This document shows positions 51,413 to 61,291 of a stretch of 64,000 nt of DNA, in pieces. The stretch spans positions 1 through 64,000 of the forward strand of contig CAVRPP010000006.1 of NCBI GenBank assembly GCA_963723165.1. The letters run 5' to 3'. Position numbers and translations under genes: made by a program. Below the pieces are notes generated by a model. It saw only the letters and a list, made by a program, of their open reading frames with translations. It made no database searches and had not been told where the DNA came from. Positions within the stretch are counted from its first letter, which is position 1. Every line of letters begins with the position of its first letter. Source of the DNA: UBA4744 sp963723165 (GTDB taxonomy: Bacteria > Actinomycetota > Acidimicrobiia > Spongiisociales > UBA4744).

Positions 51413-53824
51413 GTGGCCGGACCATATTGCTTCGTTTGCGATGTTGCCGTTGAGGGCGAAATCTGTCCTACGTGCAATACCGAAACGTGGCGCCCAGCCG
51501 GAGAGCCAGCCGCGCCTCGCCCCGCCGATGAACCCATAGACCATGCCTCTGTAGAGGGCCCCCAAACGACGCAGGGATTCGATTCGCCTGCGCCCGTTCC
51601 GGCACCGGTAATCGCACCGCCTTCTGGCGCGGATCTGCCGGGAAACACCGATGAGGCCCCGCAGAGGCATCGATCGGCGCCCCCGAGTCGGTGGGCGCCG
51701 ATCGCAGCAGCCGTGGTTGGCGGCATCGTCCTCCTCTCGGTCGTGACGGGCCCTTCCGGTATGGAACCCGAAGATGAGACCGTCGAGACCCCTTCGATCA
51801 CCGCTCAAACCACCACCACAGTGCCGGTCCCGGGCAGCTCCCGGGGCCTGTGGCAGCCACCAGATGGAACATGGGTCGGCGCTTTCGCCCTCTCTTCCGG
51901 TCGCCCGGACACTCTGTTCGGACCGACGCTGTCCGGGGGGCTCCTCACGCTCGACTCGGAAACAACTGTCGTCGATTCGCTCCCCGATGGGCGACTCGTC
52001 GGGGTCGACTCGAACAACCAACAGGTCGTCCTGATCGGAGTTGGCGAGAACGGAACCACCCGTGAAGTCGCCCCGCTCCCCATGCCCGGGCCGCAAAGTA
52101 CCCCGCCGCTGCTTTCTCCCAATGGCACCCGGCTGGCCGTTATCGACGCGGCAGGGGTCCCCTACGTTTGGAAGCTCGCAACCGCTTCTCTTCGTCCGGT
52201 CGAAGGCGATCACATCGTGGTCTCACCTCGCGACTCGGCATCTACAGCGGTTGAAGCCATCGCTTCGCTCAGCTGGTCTCCGGACTCGAACCTCCTGGTC
52301 CTCAATGCCTTTCAAGGGGGCTACTACGTGTGGGATCTGGAGGCCAACGCCGTCAGCCGTGCCTCGACGCCGGGACGTGCGGTCGCTCTGTCCAACTCAC
52401 AGGTTGCTGCATGGGGAATCGACGGCCTGGAGGTTCGCGACCTTACCGGCAGAGTCTTGCGGCGGTGGCCCGACCTGCGGTCGGCTGAGGACCGAACCAC
52501 GCTCCCGCAGGGAGCGTTTGATCCGCTCGAGAGGTACCTGGCGGTCCGAGGACGGGTAGGCGACGATCAGGTCGGCCTGACGGTGCTCTCCACCATCGGC
52601 ACCACTCGCCGGCTGCTCACGACCGAACCGGCGCAGGGCTTCGCCTGGTCCGGCGACGGAAGCGGGCTCTACTGGCTCGACTCGAACGGGTTGCAGGTCT
52701 GGTCCGCCGACCCCGAACGTGCCTCGGCCACCATGCTCGGCGGAAACGGCGGGCCTTTCGCTCGTCTCCGGGTGTACGACCCGGCCATGGCGCCCCTGGC
52801 CCACCCGGCGCTGGAGGCGGCCAGCCTGATGGAATTGCGTGAGGGGATTGTCACCCGCAGGACCATCAACGGCTCCGAGGTCTTCTTTACCGGAATGAAA
52901 CAGGCAACGGTTGCCCCGGCCGGCGTTGGCGGTCTGTTCCTCACGGTCGCGACCGGTGAACCAGACCAGCCGGTTGCGCTGGCAGATCCACCCAACGGGG
53001 ACTCGTCTCGAGTTCTCGGAAACCTGGAGGGAACCCAGTTAGGAAACGAAGGCCGGATTGTGCGGGCCATACCGTTGAGCCCCGGCGACGGAGACAACCT
53101 CACGTCCGGCGAGCTGGAGGCGACCCGGTGGTACCTCGAGACGGACAACGGTTCGATCCTGTTTGGACCCGATGCCGGTCTCTTCACAACGGTTGCCGAG
53201 GGACGTTCCCTCAGCCACCTGGCAGGAATAACGTTCTCCGTTGCTCCGGATGGATCGGCCATTCAAACCATCCCGGACGGGGACGGGACCGAAACGATTC
53301 TCACCGCCGCCGCCCTCGATGCAGAACGCATTCTGGCGGTTTCAGTCGTACGGCGCGCCATGTTCGTAATGGTCGAAACCCAGGCAGGGGAGGTGCAGAT
53401 CTGGCAGGTCCCGGCGGACAGCGAGCTGCTCGGCACGCCCCTGTTCCCGCCTGCTCCCTCTATCACCTCGTCGGCCTGGGTCGTCTACCGCACCTCGGGT
53501 CCGGCGAGCGGCGGGGCGATCCTGGCGGAGCCGGACCCGGCTGCCGGCGAGGTATTCGCGGCACGCATCGATAGCTCCGATGGACCGGTAACGGTCGTCA
53601 TGGCGGCCCCGCTGGCGCTCGAATCTGTGTGCGGCGCCAGCGCCGGAGGCACCTGCGTGTTGTTCGAGACTCCCGGCCGCGCTTTGGGTTTCTCCCCGGA
53701 CGGCAACTGGCTGCTGATCGGCTACGGCAATGAATACATGGCCCTGTCGACGGTAGGACGGGGCCGTCTGGTCCTCACGGACGGAGCGCCCGACGGTGTG
53801 GCCTGGGTAACCGGCGGCCGGTAG
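51413..53824 (+). CDS. Zinc-ribbon, single-helix, beta-propeller-like protein
   Basis: 803 residues from GTG at 51413 (GGGG before it). Residues 1-22 form a zinc ribbon with Cys6, Cys9, Cys18 and Cys21. A Pro-rich stretch leads to one membrane helix (94-112). The remaining 690 residues are extracytoplasmic, beginning with a Thr-rich linker, and carry repeated WD/TolB-like strands such as VEAIASLSWSPDSNLLVLNA, QGFAWSGDGSGLYWLD, RALGFSPDGNWLLIGYG. Blade count not resolved by eye. The ribbon matches that of the 81-residue protein at 59378-59623. Function unknown; perhaps a surface sensor or scaffold. Confidence 0.78.
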   Translation: MAGPYCFVCDVAVEGEICPTCNTETWRPAGEPAAPRPADEPIDHASVEGPQTTQGFDSPAPVPAPVIAPPSGADLPGNTDEAPQRHRSAPPSRWAPIAAAVVGGIVLLSVVTGPSGMEPEDETVETPSITAQTTTTVPVPGSSRGLWQPPDGTWVGAFALSSGRPDTLFGPTLSGGLLTLDSETTVVDSLPDGRLVGVDSNNQQVVLIGVGENGTTREVAPLPMPGPQSTPPLLSPNGTRLAVIDAAGVPYVWKLATASLRPVEGDHIVVSPRDSASTAVEAIASLSWSPDSNLLVLNAFQGGYYVWDLEANAVSRASTPGRAVALSNSQVAAWGIDGLEVRDLTGRVLRRWPDLRSAEDRTTLPQGAFDPLERYLAVRGRVGDDQVGLTVLSTIGTTRRLLTTEPAQGFAWSGDGSGLYWLDSNGLQVWSADPERASATMLGGNGGPFARLRVYDPAMAPLAHPALEAASLMELREGIVTRRTINGSEVFFTGMKQATVAPAGVGGLFLTVATGEPDQPVALADPPNGDSSRVLGNLEGTQLGNEGRIVRAIPLSPGDGDNLTSGELEATRWYLETDNGSILFGPDAGLFTTVAEGRSLSHLAGITFSVAPDGSAIQTIPDGDGTETILTAAALDAERILAVSVVRRAMFVMVETQAGEVQIWQVPADSELLGTPLFPPAPSITSSAWVVYRTSGPASGGAILAEPDPAAGEVFAARIDSSDGPVTVVMAAPLALESVCGASAGGTCVLFETPGRALGFSPDGNWLLIGYGNEYMALSTVGRGRLVLTDGAPDGVAWVTGGR

Positions 53825-53900
53825 CCTGCGGGCCGTTTGTTTCGATGTTGTTAACCCCGCAGACCGACGGGTACACAGTGGGTCGCAGTACGTTGTTGGC

Positions 53901-55328
53901 ATGAATGGCCGTGGGATCTGGATCCTGATACTGGGTTTGAGTGCTGCGTCGTGCTCGGCAGTCGAAACGACACCTCCATCCGCTTCGAGCAACGACCAGA
54001 CGACATCGAGCACCACACCGACCGGCGATCTCTCGTCGACGATCACTGCTCCTACCATCCCACCTGCTCCGCGGGTGGCGGAGGGGCCGCTCAGTGATGG
54101 GCTGGCGGAAAGCCTGGAGGCGCTCATCCTCTCCCTCGGTACGAATGTAGACCGTGAGGCCATCGACCGGATCGGTGACTCGGGAGACGTCCGGGCGGCC
54201 TGGGTTCTGGCCGATGTACTCCGCTTCATTCAGGTTGGTCCGAGCGCTGAATCGGCGGTCGCGGCCATCGAAGAGCTGACACAGGTCCGGTTCGAACCAG
54301 AGGCTCCCGGATCGGAATGGGTAGCGGTGTCCAATCTTCTCATGACATGGGACGTCGCCGCTCCTCCCGACTACCTCGGTTACAAACGCCGTGTGTTCAC
54401 ACTGGTCGAACCCCGGTGGGAACCCTTCTTCGCAGACGGTGCCGCGGTCGACTGGCGGTTTGTGAGTTGGGGCGGGGTCTTCATCGACGATCGGGAAACG
54501 GGTGATGGCTCGCTCTGCACTCGCGGCTGTATCCCGGCGCTCGACGATCCGGCCGTCACCCCGGCTGCAGACGGCTCGTGGTATCCCGACAACGCGATCG
54601 TGTTCGGAATCGTTGTGAACGATGAGGCACGCGCCTATCCGAAGAACATGATGGAGATTCACGAGATGGTCAACGACACGGTGGGAGGACGGAGATTGGG
54701 TATCCCCTACTGCACGCTCTGCGGATCAGCCCAGGCCTACGTCACCGACGGCATACCCGAAGGAATCGAACCCCCGCTACTGCGAACCTCCGGGCTCTTG
54801 ATCCGGTCGAACAAGATGATGTTCGATCTCAACACCTACTCGCTGATCGACACGTTCCGGGGCAATGCCGTTTCGGGGCCCCTCGGTCAAGCGGCCCTGC
54901 AGCTCGAGCAGGTTTCGGTTGTCACCTCGACCTGGGGCGAGTGGAAGGCAGCCCACCCGGAAACGACCATCCTGGCCCGAGACGGCGGAATCGGCCGGAC
55001 CTACCCTGCAGATCCGCTGGGTGGCCGAGATGCCGGGGGACCGATCTTTCCCATCGGCAGCGTGGATGCGCGGCTTCCGGTTCAGGTTCAGGTCTTCGGA
55101 GTTGAGACACCCGACGGTCGTTTTGTCGCCTTTCCGGCCGACCAGGCCCGGGCGGCGCTCGATGCCGGCGACCGGGTCGAACTCGACGGCGTTCGACTGG
55201 TCCAGGACGGCGACGGGTTGCGCGCCGAACTTGCCGGGGGCAGCGAGGTAGTGGGGCACCAGTCATTCTGGTTTGCATGGAGCCAATTCCATCCCGGAAC
55301 ACTGCTCTGGTCGCCCATATCCGGATGA
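53901..55328 (+). CDS. DUF3179 domain lipoprotein
   Basis: 475 residues. Signal peptide with lipobox Cys18, then a Ser/Thr-rich linker. A helical region (60-170) precedes the DUF3179 domain: VFGIVVNDEARAYPKNMMEI, HEMVNDTVGGRRLGIPYCTL, CGSAQAYV, SGLLIRSNKMMFDLNTYSLI, and a later DRVELDGVRLV. The domain is common in surface proteins of halophilic archaea and actinobacteria; its function is unknown. Divergent promoters are not seen; the 76-base gap upstream separates it from the propeller gene in the same direction. Confidence 0.86.
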   Translation: MNGRGIWILILGLSAASCSAVETTPPSASSNDQTTSSTTPTGDLSSTITAPTIPPAPRVAEGPLSDGLAESLEALILSLGTNVDREAIDRIGDSGDVRAAWVLADVLRFIQVGPSAESAVAAIEELTQVRFEPEAPGSEWVAVSNLLMTWDVAAPPDYLGYKRRVFTLVEPRWEPFFADGAAVDWRFVSWGGVFIDDRETGDGSLCTRGCIPALDDPAVTPAADGSWYPDNAIVFGIVVNDEARAYPKNMMEIHEMVNDTVGGRRLGIPYCTLCGSAQAYVTDGIPEGIEPPLLRTSGLLIRSNKMMFDLNTYSLIDTFRGNAVSGPLGQAALQLEQVSVVTSTWGEWKAAHPETTILARDGGIGRTYPADPLGGRDAGGPIFPIGSVDARLPVQVQVFGVETPDGRFVAFPADQARAALDAGDRVELDGVRLVQDGDGLRAELAGGSEVVGHQSFWFAWSQFHPGTLLWSPISG

Positions 55329-55376
55329 ACGTCCCGATCCCGGTTGACCTCCGGTCGAGGAGCTACCATCCCGACC

Positions 55377-56258
55377 GTGCTGGCGTTGGAACACGTTGGA
55401 TCGGGCAAAGTACGCGAGATATACCGGATCGACGACGCCCGGTTGCTCTTCGTCGCCTCGGACCGCATTTCTGCTTACGACGTCATCCTCGAAGACCCCA
55501 TCCCCGACAAGGGCCGGGTCCTGACAGGCTTATCGCTGCACTGGTTCGAGTATCTCGACACTCCCCACCACTTGGTCAGCGTCGATCTCAAGACGGTGCC
55601 CGGCCTCACTGATGAGCAACGAGCTGATCTAGCCGGAAGGGCAATGGTCGTCCGCCGTGCCGAAGTCATTCCCGTCGAGTGCGTCGTCCGCGGGTATCTC
55701 TACGGTTCGGCCTGGGGCGAGTACTACCGCGGTGGCGGGCCGACCACCGAGCACCTTCCTGGCGGGTTGCAGCAGGCGGACAAGCTGCCGGAGCCGATCT
55801 TCACACCCGCTACCAAAGCCAGCTCCGGCCACGATGAGAACCTGACCGAGGCCCAGGCAAGGGAGCTCCTCGGCCGCGTTGTTTATGAAGAGCTGCGGAC
55901 CCGTTCGATTGACATCTACCTTCGTGCTTCCGAGTACGCAGCCGAGCGCGGGGTGATCCTGGCAGACACCAAGTTCGAGTTCGGTTATGCCGGAGGCGAA
56001 CTTCTCCTCATCGATGAGGTCCTCACCGCAGACAGCTCGCGCTACTGGCCGGCCGATCAGTGGAAGCCGGGCGGGGTGGTTCCATCCTTCGACAAGCAGT
56101 ACGTCCGCGATTGGCTCGACTCGACGGGGTGGGATCACTCCCCGCCCCCGCCGCGGCTGCCGGCCGAAGTGGTCGCCGGCACCCGCACCAGATACGTTGA
56201 GGCATACGAGCGTATCGCCGGAAAGCCCTTCGACGAATACCTGGAGACGAGCAGATGA
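55377..56258 (+). CDS. purC: Phosphoribosylaminoimidazole-succinocarboxamide synthase
   Basis: Ligates aspartate to CAIR. About 293 residues. Start is uncertain: GTG at 55377 gives the usual N-terminus (LALEHVGSGKVREIYRI) but its GAGGAG is 18 bases away; a TTG at 55344 gives 304 residues. Motifs: LLFVASDRISAYDVILEDPI, PDKGRVLTGLSLHWFEYLDT, RAEVIPVECVVRGYLYGSAW, FTPATKASSGHDENLTEAQA, ADTKFEFG and LIDEVLTADSSRYWPADQW. Complete. Ends in an ATGA overlap with purS and opens the second purine operon. Confidence 0.95.
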   Translation: MLALEHVGSGKVREIYRIDDARLLFVASDRISAYDVILEDPIPDKGRVLTGLSLHWFEYLDTPHHLVSVDLKTVPGLTDEQRADLAGRAMVVRRAEVIPVECVVRGYLYGSAWGEYYRGGGPTTEHLPGGLQQADKLPEPIFTPATKASSGHDENLTEAQARELLGRVVYEELRTRSIDIYLRASEYAAERGVILADTKFEFGYAGGELLLIDEVLTADSSRYWPADQWKPGGVVPSFDKQYVRDWLDSTGWDHSPPPPRLPAEVVAGTRTRYVEAYERIAGKPFDEYLETSR

Positions 56259-56497
56259 AGGTCACTGTGCATGTGCATCGCCGCCCCGACATCGCCGATC
56301 CTCAGGGTGCGACCGTGCAGCGGGCATTGCTGGACCTTGGTTACGGGGGCGTCGAGCGAGTGCGGATCAACCGGATGATCGAACTCGATATTGCGGGCAG
56401 CGACCCGGCCGTGGTCGAGGCCGAAGTACGCGCCATGTGCGAACGGCTGCTCGCCAACCCGGTCATGGAGGACTTCGAGGTGGTGGTCGAGCGGTGA
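56255..56497 (+). CDS. purS: Phosphoribosylformylglycinamidine synthase subunit PurS
   Basis: 80 residues, the normal PurS size. MKVTVHVHRRPDIADPQGAT, then ALLDLGYGGVERVRINRMIE and the C-terminal CERLLANPVMEDFEVVVER. Small subunit of the three-part FGAM synthase. Overlaps purC (ATGA) and purQ (GTGA). Confidence 0.95.
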   Translation: MKVTVHVHRRPDIADPQGATVQRALLDLGYGGVERVRINRMIELDIAGSDPAVVEAEVRAMCERLLANPVMEDFEVVVER

Positions 56498-57192
56498 AGG
56501 CAGCCGTGATCGTGTTTCCGGGCACCAACTGCGAACACGACACCGTCTACGCCCTTGCTTCGGTCGGCGTGGAAGCCGAGTTGGTCTGGCACCGTGAGAC
56601 CGACCTCAGCGAGTTCGCAGGGGTGGTACTCCCCGGAGGCTTTGCCCACGGCGACTATCTCCGTACCGGCGCTATCGCCCGCTTCTCACCGGTGATGACC
56701 GAGGTTGAGCGCCTGGCCGCCGCCGGGATCCCGGTGCTGGGGATCTGCAACGGGTTTCAGGTGCTGTGTGAAGCCGGCCTCTTGCCGGGAGTCCTGCTCC
56801 AGAATGCAGGGCTCCGATTCGTCTGTCGACCCGTACACATCCGGGTTGCATCGACCGACTCAGTCTTGACCAGGGCGGCGCGAGTCGGCCAGCTCCTGGA
56901 GATACCCCTCAATTCGTACGAAGGCAATTACACAACCGACGCCGCCAGCTTCGTTGCGATGCAACGGGACGACCGGATTGTGCTGGAGTATTCGGACTCG
57001 ACAGGTCGGGTGACCGATGAGGCAAACCCGAATGGATCGATCGGGAACACCGCCGGGATCACCAACCGGGTCGGGAACGTGGCCGGGCTCATGCCGCACC
57101 CGGAACGGGCCATCGAGCGTGTGCTCGGTTCTGCAGACGGGCGAGTGCTTCTGGAGTCTTTCGCGATGAGTATGAGCGCCGCCCTTGTCTGA
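56494..57192 (+). CDS. purQ: Phosphoribosylformylglycinamidine synthase subunit PurQ
   Basis: Glutaminase subunit of FGAM synthase, 232 residues. GTG at 56494 overlaps the purS stop and gives VKAAVIVFPGTNCEHDT. Catalytic Cys in VLGICNGFQVLCEAGLLPG; His and Glu in GLMPHPERAIE. Oxyanion region VLPGGFAHGDYLRTGAIARF. The open frame extending upstream to 55987 is purC/purS out of frame. Overlaps purL by eight bases. Confidence 0.95.
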   Translation: MKAAVIVFPGTNCEHDTVYALASVGVEAELVWHRETDLSEFAGVVLPGGFAHGDYLRTGAIARFSPVMTEVERLAAAGIPVLGICNGFQVLCEAGLLPGVLLQNAGLRFVCRPVHIRVASTDSVLTRAARVGQLLEIPLNSYEGNYTTDAASFVAMQRDDRIVLEYSDSTGRVTDEANPNGSIGNTAGITNRVGNVAGLMPHPERAIERVLGSADGRVLLESFAMSMSAALV

Positions 57193-59361
57193 GTCTGTTG
57201 CTCTGCACCGGGCGTTGGGGATGACCGACGACGAGTACGAGTCTGTCTGTCGAATCCTCGATCGCCCGCCGCGTGACGCCGAACTGGCCATGTACTCGGT
57301 CATGTGGTCCGAGCATTGCTCCTATAAGTCTTCTCGTCCGCACCTCGGACGCTTCCCCAGCGAGGCACCGTGGGTGGTGGTCGGTCCGGGTGAAAACGCA
57401 GGCGTCATCGATCTGGGTGATGGCTGGCTGGCCGCCTTCCGGATCGAATCCCACAATCACCCCTCATTCGTCGAGCCCTACCAGGGAGCGGCCACCGGGG
57501 TGGGCGGAATCCTCCGGGACGTATTCACCATGGGTGCGCGACCCATCGCGGTGTGGGACCAGATTCGCTTCGGCTCACTCGACGAGCCCCACAACCGATA
57601 CCTGTTCGCCGGCGTGGTAGCCGGAATCGCCGGATACGGAAATGCGGTAGGAGTACCGACCGTCGGCGGTGAGGTGGCGTTCGAAGATTGCTATGCGGGC
57701 AACCCACTGGTCAACGTCATGGCCCTGGGAATCCTCCGGCGAGAGCAACTGATGCTGGCCGAGTCGGGCGGTGCCGGCACAGAAGCGATTCTGCTGGGGT
57801 CCGCGACTGGGCGCGACGGGATCGGCGGCGCCTCAGTCCTCGCCTCGGCGAGTTTCGACGACGCCAGTGCCGCCAAGCGGCCATCGGTGCAGGTGGGCGA
57901 CCCTTTCGAGGAGAAGAAGCTGATCGAAGCCTGCCTCGAGCTCTATGAACGCGGGCTGGTGGTCGGCATTCAAGATCTCGGAGCCGCCGGTTTGTCCTGT
58001 GCCACGTCAGAACCGGCTGCTAAGTCGGGCATGGGCATGGAAGTCGACCTGGGGCGGGTCCATGTGCGGGAACCGGACATGACGGCAGCCGAACTGTTGA
58101 TGTCCGAATCGCAGGAGACGAATGATGGCCTTCGTCTCCCCGGCAGACGTCGATGAGGTCCTGGCAGTAGCCGCCAGATGGGAGATCGACGCGTCCCGAA
58201 TAGGGACGGTGGCACTTGGTGGAACCCTCCGGGTATTCGAGAACGGAGCCATGGTCGCCGAAGTCCCGGCCGCCTCCCTTTCCGAAGACGCTCCCGTGTA
58301 CCACCGGCCCCTCCAGCGGCCCGGCTGGTTGGATGGGGTTTGGGCAGAACCGTGGGAATCCGGGGAGCCGGATGTCGCAGCCGATCTGCTCAGGCTCCTG
58401 GACGAGCCTGCTCTGGCAGATCCCGCCTGGATCTACCAGCAGTACGACCACATGCTGTTTCTGAACACGGTTATCAGACCGGGACACGACGCCGCTTTGC
58501 TGCGCATCAAGGGCACCAGCAAGGCGCTGGCCGGTACCACCGACGGGAACGGAAGGCCGCTGCTACCTGGACCCCCGGCGCGGCGCCGCTCGTCTCGTCT
58601 ACGAAGCGGCTCTCAACGTGGCGGTGACCGGGGCCAACCCGATGGCGGTGGTCGACAACCTCAACTTCGGGAATCCGGAAAAACCCGAAGTGATGTGGCA
58701 GTTTGCCGAAACGATCGAAGGGATTTCGGAAGCGTGCGAGCACCTCGGAATACCGGTCGTTGGCGGCAACGTCTCTTTCTACAACGAGACCGCCGGCATC
58801 GACATCTACCCCACCCCCATCGTCGGGTTGGTCGGTCTGGCCGACCCATACCCGGAGCGACCCCCGCGGGGGGACCAGGCCCAAGCCGGCCTGGAGGCGT
58901 GGCTGATCGGACCGGACAATTCGAACGATCTGGCCGGAAGCATCTACCAGAAAGTCGTGGGACGAGCCATCGCCGGCCGCCCGTCGGAAGCCGACCCGGA
59001 CATGGCCGTTCGGGTGACGAGTTTGGCAACCCGGCTGGCCAACACCGAGCTCACGCCCGTTCTCCACGACATTTCGGAAGGCGGTCTGGCAATAGCGATC
59101 GCCGAGGTGTGCATCATGTCGGAAGTGGGCATCACCGTCGACTGGTCTGGAAACCCCTTTGCAGAAGACCCCCACCGGGTCGTTGCCGCAGTTCAACCTG
59201 AGCATGCCGACCGGATCGTGACTTTGGCCTCCGAAGCCGGCGTTCCTATTCGCCGCATCGGCAGCTTCGGAGGGAACTCGATTCGCCTGGGACCGGTCGT
59301 GGTGGACCTGATCCAGGCCACCAGGGTGTGGCGCGATGCCCTGCCCCGTCGAATGGATTGA
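57185..59361 (+). CDS. purL: Phosphoribosylformylglycinamidine synthase subunit PurL, frame broken by two single-base insertions
   Basis: Large subunit of FGAM synthase. TTG at 57185 overlaps purQ; an ATG at 57221 is an alternative. Frame one runs to ELLMSESQE (58117), including WSEHCSYKSSRP and FRIESHNHPSFVEPYQGAAT. One extra base near 58118 moves the frame to RMMAFVSPADVDEVL and on to TKSKALAG-type GTSKALAGTTDGNGR. A second extra base near 58557 moves it again to CYLDPRRGAARLVYEAALNV, then NPMAVVDNLNFGNPEKPEVM to the end at 59361. Removing both gives about 724 residues, a normal short-type PurL. Both changes fall in essential, conserved sequence; sequence error is likely. Confidence 0.9.
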
Positions 59362-59377
59362 CGGCTCCAGGTCTTCG

Positions 59378-59623
59378 TCACGAAATGCCGGCGGAAGAGG
59401 CTGATACCACGGCGATGGCCACAAGCAGCAGGGCCACGATCACCATGACGATGATGGCTCGGGTTCCCAGACCGGTCGGCCGACTATCTCCGTCTGCACC
59501 GACCGTCATCGGGCGTTGGGGTTTTTCCGGTGGCTTCTTTGTTTCGCGGTAGGGAGGGGATCCGCATCGAGAACACTCGTCACCATCGACGGGAGCATCA
59601 CACCGAAAGCAGTAACCGGCCAT
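59378..59623 (-). CDS. Small zinc-ribbon single-helix protein
   Basis: 81 residues from ATG at 59623. Zinc ribbon with Cys5, Cys8, Cys17 and Cys20 (MAGYCFRCDAPVDGDECSRC), a basic Pro-rich linker and one C-terminal helix at 56-75. The ribbon has the same CxxC-x8-CxxC spacing and near-identical start as the 803-residue protein at 51413. It lies on the opposite strand inside the purine cluster, between purL and purF. The open frame extends upstream to 59797, but that part is unrelated and lacks a start signal. Function unknown. The 156-base gap to purF likely carries both promoters. Confidence 0.65.
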   Translation of the reverse strand: MAGYCFRCDAPVDGDECSRCGSPPYRETKKPPEKPQRPMTVGADGDSRPTGLGTRAIIVMVIVALLLVAIAVVSASSAGIS

Positions 59624-59779
59624 GGTGCAAGTTAAGCCGGTTCTCGAAGACGGCAACTGCTTTCCCACTCCGGTGAATCCTCCGGAAACTCCATACCCTG
59701 CCTCCGGTTCCCGAGAATCTCGCCGGGACGCCGTTCGGGCCGTCGCACCCTGGTGGACGGGAGGCCTGGCGCCCGTGCG

Positions 59780-61291
59780 ATGAAGCCGCCACCGCATCCC
59801 CCGGCGGAAAAGCCGGGAGTTCTCTCGAAGCGCCTACAATCCGCGCCCTTGGAGCCTGCGCTGAACTCCGTCGATTTCTCCGATCACTCCAGGCCCGGTG
59901 AGGCCTGCGGGGTATTTGGCGTCTACGCCCCGGAGACCGATGCCGCCCATCTCATTTCTTTCGGGTTGTTCGCTCTCCAACATCGTGGACAGGAGAGTGC
60001 CGGGATCGGCGTCTCCGACGGCGAGACGGTCACAGTCTCTAAGGATCTGGGTTTGGTCAGCCAGGTCTTCGACGAGAAGTCGCTCGCCGGGCTGCCGGGC
60101 CATCTCGGAATCGGCCATACTCGCTATTCGACCACCGGCTCCACGACCTGGGACAACGCGCAACCGGCCTTCCGGCAGGTGGGCACGACCGGTATCGCCC
60201 TCGGCCACAACGGCAACCTCACCAACACGGTCGAACTCGGCGAGCGGCTTGGCCGCCAGGCCGGGTCCAGCGATTCCGAGCTGATGCTGCAGGCCATTGC
60301 CCTCGAGGTGCAGGACGAACGAGCCGACGGTCGCCAGCTGGAACGGGCGATGATGCAGGCACTGCCGGAATTCGAGGGAGCCTTCTCCCTGGTGGCAATG
60401 GACCAGGGCCATGTCATCGGCGTACGCGACCCGCGCGGGTTTCGACCTCTTTCGATAGGCCGATTGGAGCGCGGCGGGTGGGTGCTGGCATCGGAAACGG
60501 CTGCCCTGGACCTGGTGGGAGCAGGGTTCGTGCGGGACGTTGAACCCGGGGAGATGGTCGTCATCAACGCTTCGGGCCTCCGCAGCTTCCGGCCGTTTGC
60601 CCCTGCGGAGCCGCGCCTGTGCGTCTTCGAATTCGTCTATTTCGCCCGGCCGGACAGCCGCCTCAACGGACAGAACATCCACGCCGCCCGTCAGGAAATG
60701 GGTCGGCTCCTTGCCGCAGAATCCCCGATCGAAGCGGATGTGGTGGTGCCGGTGCCCGAGTCCGGCATCCCCGCCGCCCAAGGTTTTTCAAAGGCCAGTG
60801 GCATCCCCTACGCCGACGGGTTGGTCAAGAACCGGTACGTCGGGCGAACCTTCATCGAGCCCAGTCAGATGCTGCGCGATCGGGGAATCCGGCTGAAACT
60901 CAACCCGATCCCGGCCACCCTCGAAAACAAGCGCGTGGTCTTAGTCGACGACTCCATTGTCCGCGGAACGACAACCCGCCAGCTGGTGGCGATGGTTCGC
61001 GAAGCGGGGGCCAAGGAGATCCACCTGCGGGTCTCGTCCCCTCCATATCGCTGGCCGTGCTTCTACGGAATGGACACGGCCGACCGTTCCAAACTGCTGG
61101 CGGCCCACCAGACCGTCGAGGAAATCGGCGCCTACCTGGCGTGCGATTCTCTCGCCTATCTGACGCTCGACAGTTTATTGACGGCTACCGGAGCCGCCGA
61201 GGGTGGGTTCTGCACTGCCTGCCTCAGCGGTGAATACCCCACGCCCCTTCCCATCCATGGACACAAACTTGCTCTCGAAGGCGGCTCATGA
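59780..61291 (+). CDS. purF: Amidophosphoribosyltransferase
   Basis: Committed step of purine synthesis. 503 residues from ATG at 59780; a GTG at 59753 is also in frame. About 45 residues precede the catalytic Cys in RPGEACGVFGVYAPETDAAH, so a propeptide must be removed to expose it. Glutaminase part: LFALQHRGQESAGIGVSDGE, RYSTTGSTTWDNAQP. Transferase part: VFEFVYFARPDSRLNGQNIH, PESGIPAAQGFSKASGIPYA, the PRPP loop VLVDDSIVRGTTTRQLVAM, and cysteines near MDTAD and GGFCTACLSGEYPTPLP for an iron-sulfur cluster. Complete. The stop overlaps purM as ATGA. Confidence 0.95.
   Translation: MKPPPHPPAEKPGVLSKRLQSAPLEPALNSVDFSDHSRPGEACGVFGVYAPETDAAHLISFGLFALQHRGQESAGIGVSDGETVTVSKDLGLVSQVFDEKSLAGLPGHLGIGHTRYSTTGSTTWDNAQPAFRQVGTTGIALGHNGNLTNTVELGERLGRQAGSSDSELMLQAIALEVQDERADGRQLERAMMQALPEFEGAFSLVAMDQGHVIGVRDPRGFRPLSIGRLERGGWVLASETAALDLVGAGFVRDVEPGEMVVINASGLRSFRPFAPAEPRLCVFEFVYFARPDSRLNGQNIHAARQEMGRLLAAESPIEADVVVPVPESGIPAAQGFSKASGIPYADGLVKNRYVGRTFIEPSQMLRDRGIRLKLNPIPATLENKRVVLVDDSIVRGTTTRQLVAMVREAGAKEIHLRVSSPPYRWPCFYGMDTADRSKLLAAHQTVEEIGAYLACDSLAYLTLDSLLTATGAAEGGFCTACLSGEYPTPLPIHGHKLALEGGS

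Noticed and set aside
58100..58130. Programmed ribosomal frameshift in purL
   Set aside because: No slippery heptamer or downstream structure was seen, and two separate frame changes would be needed.
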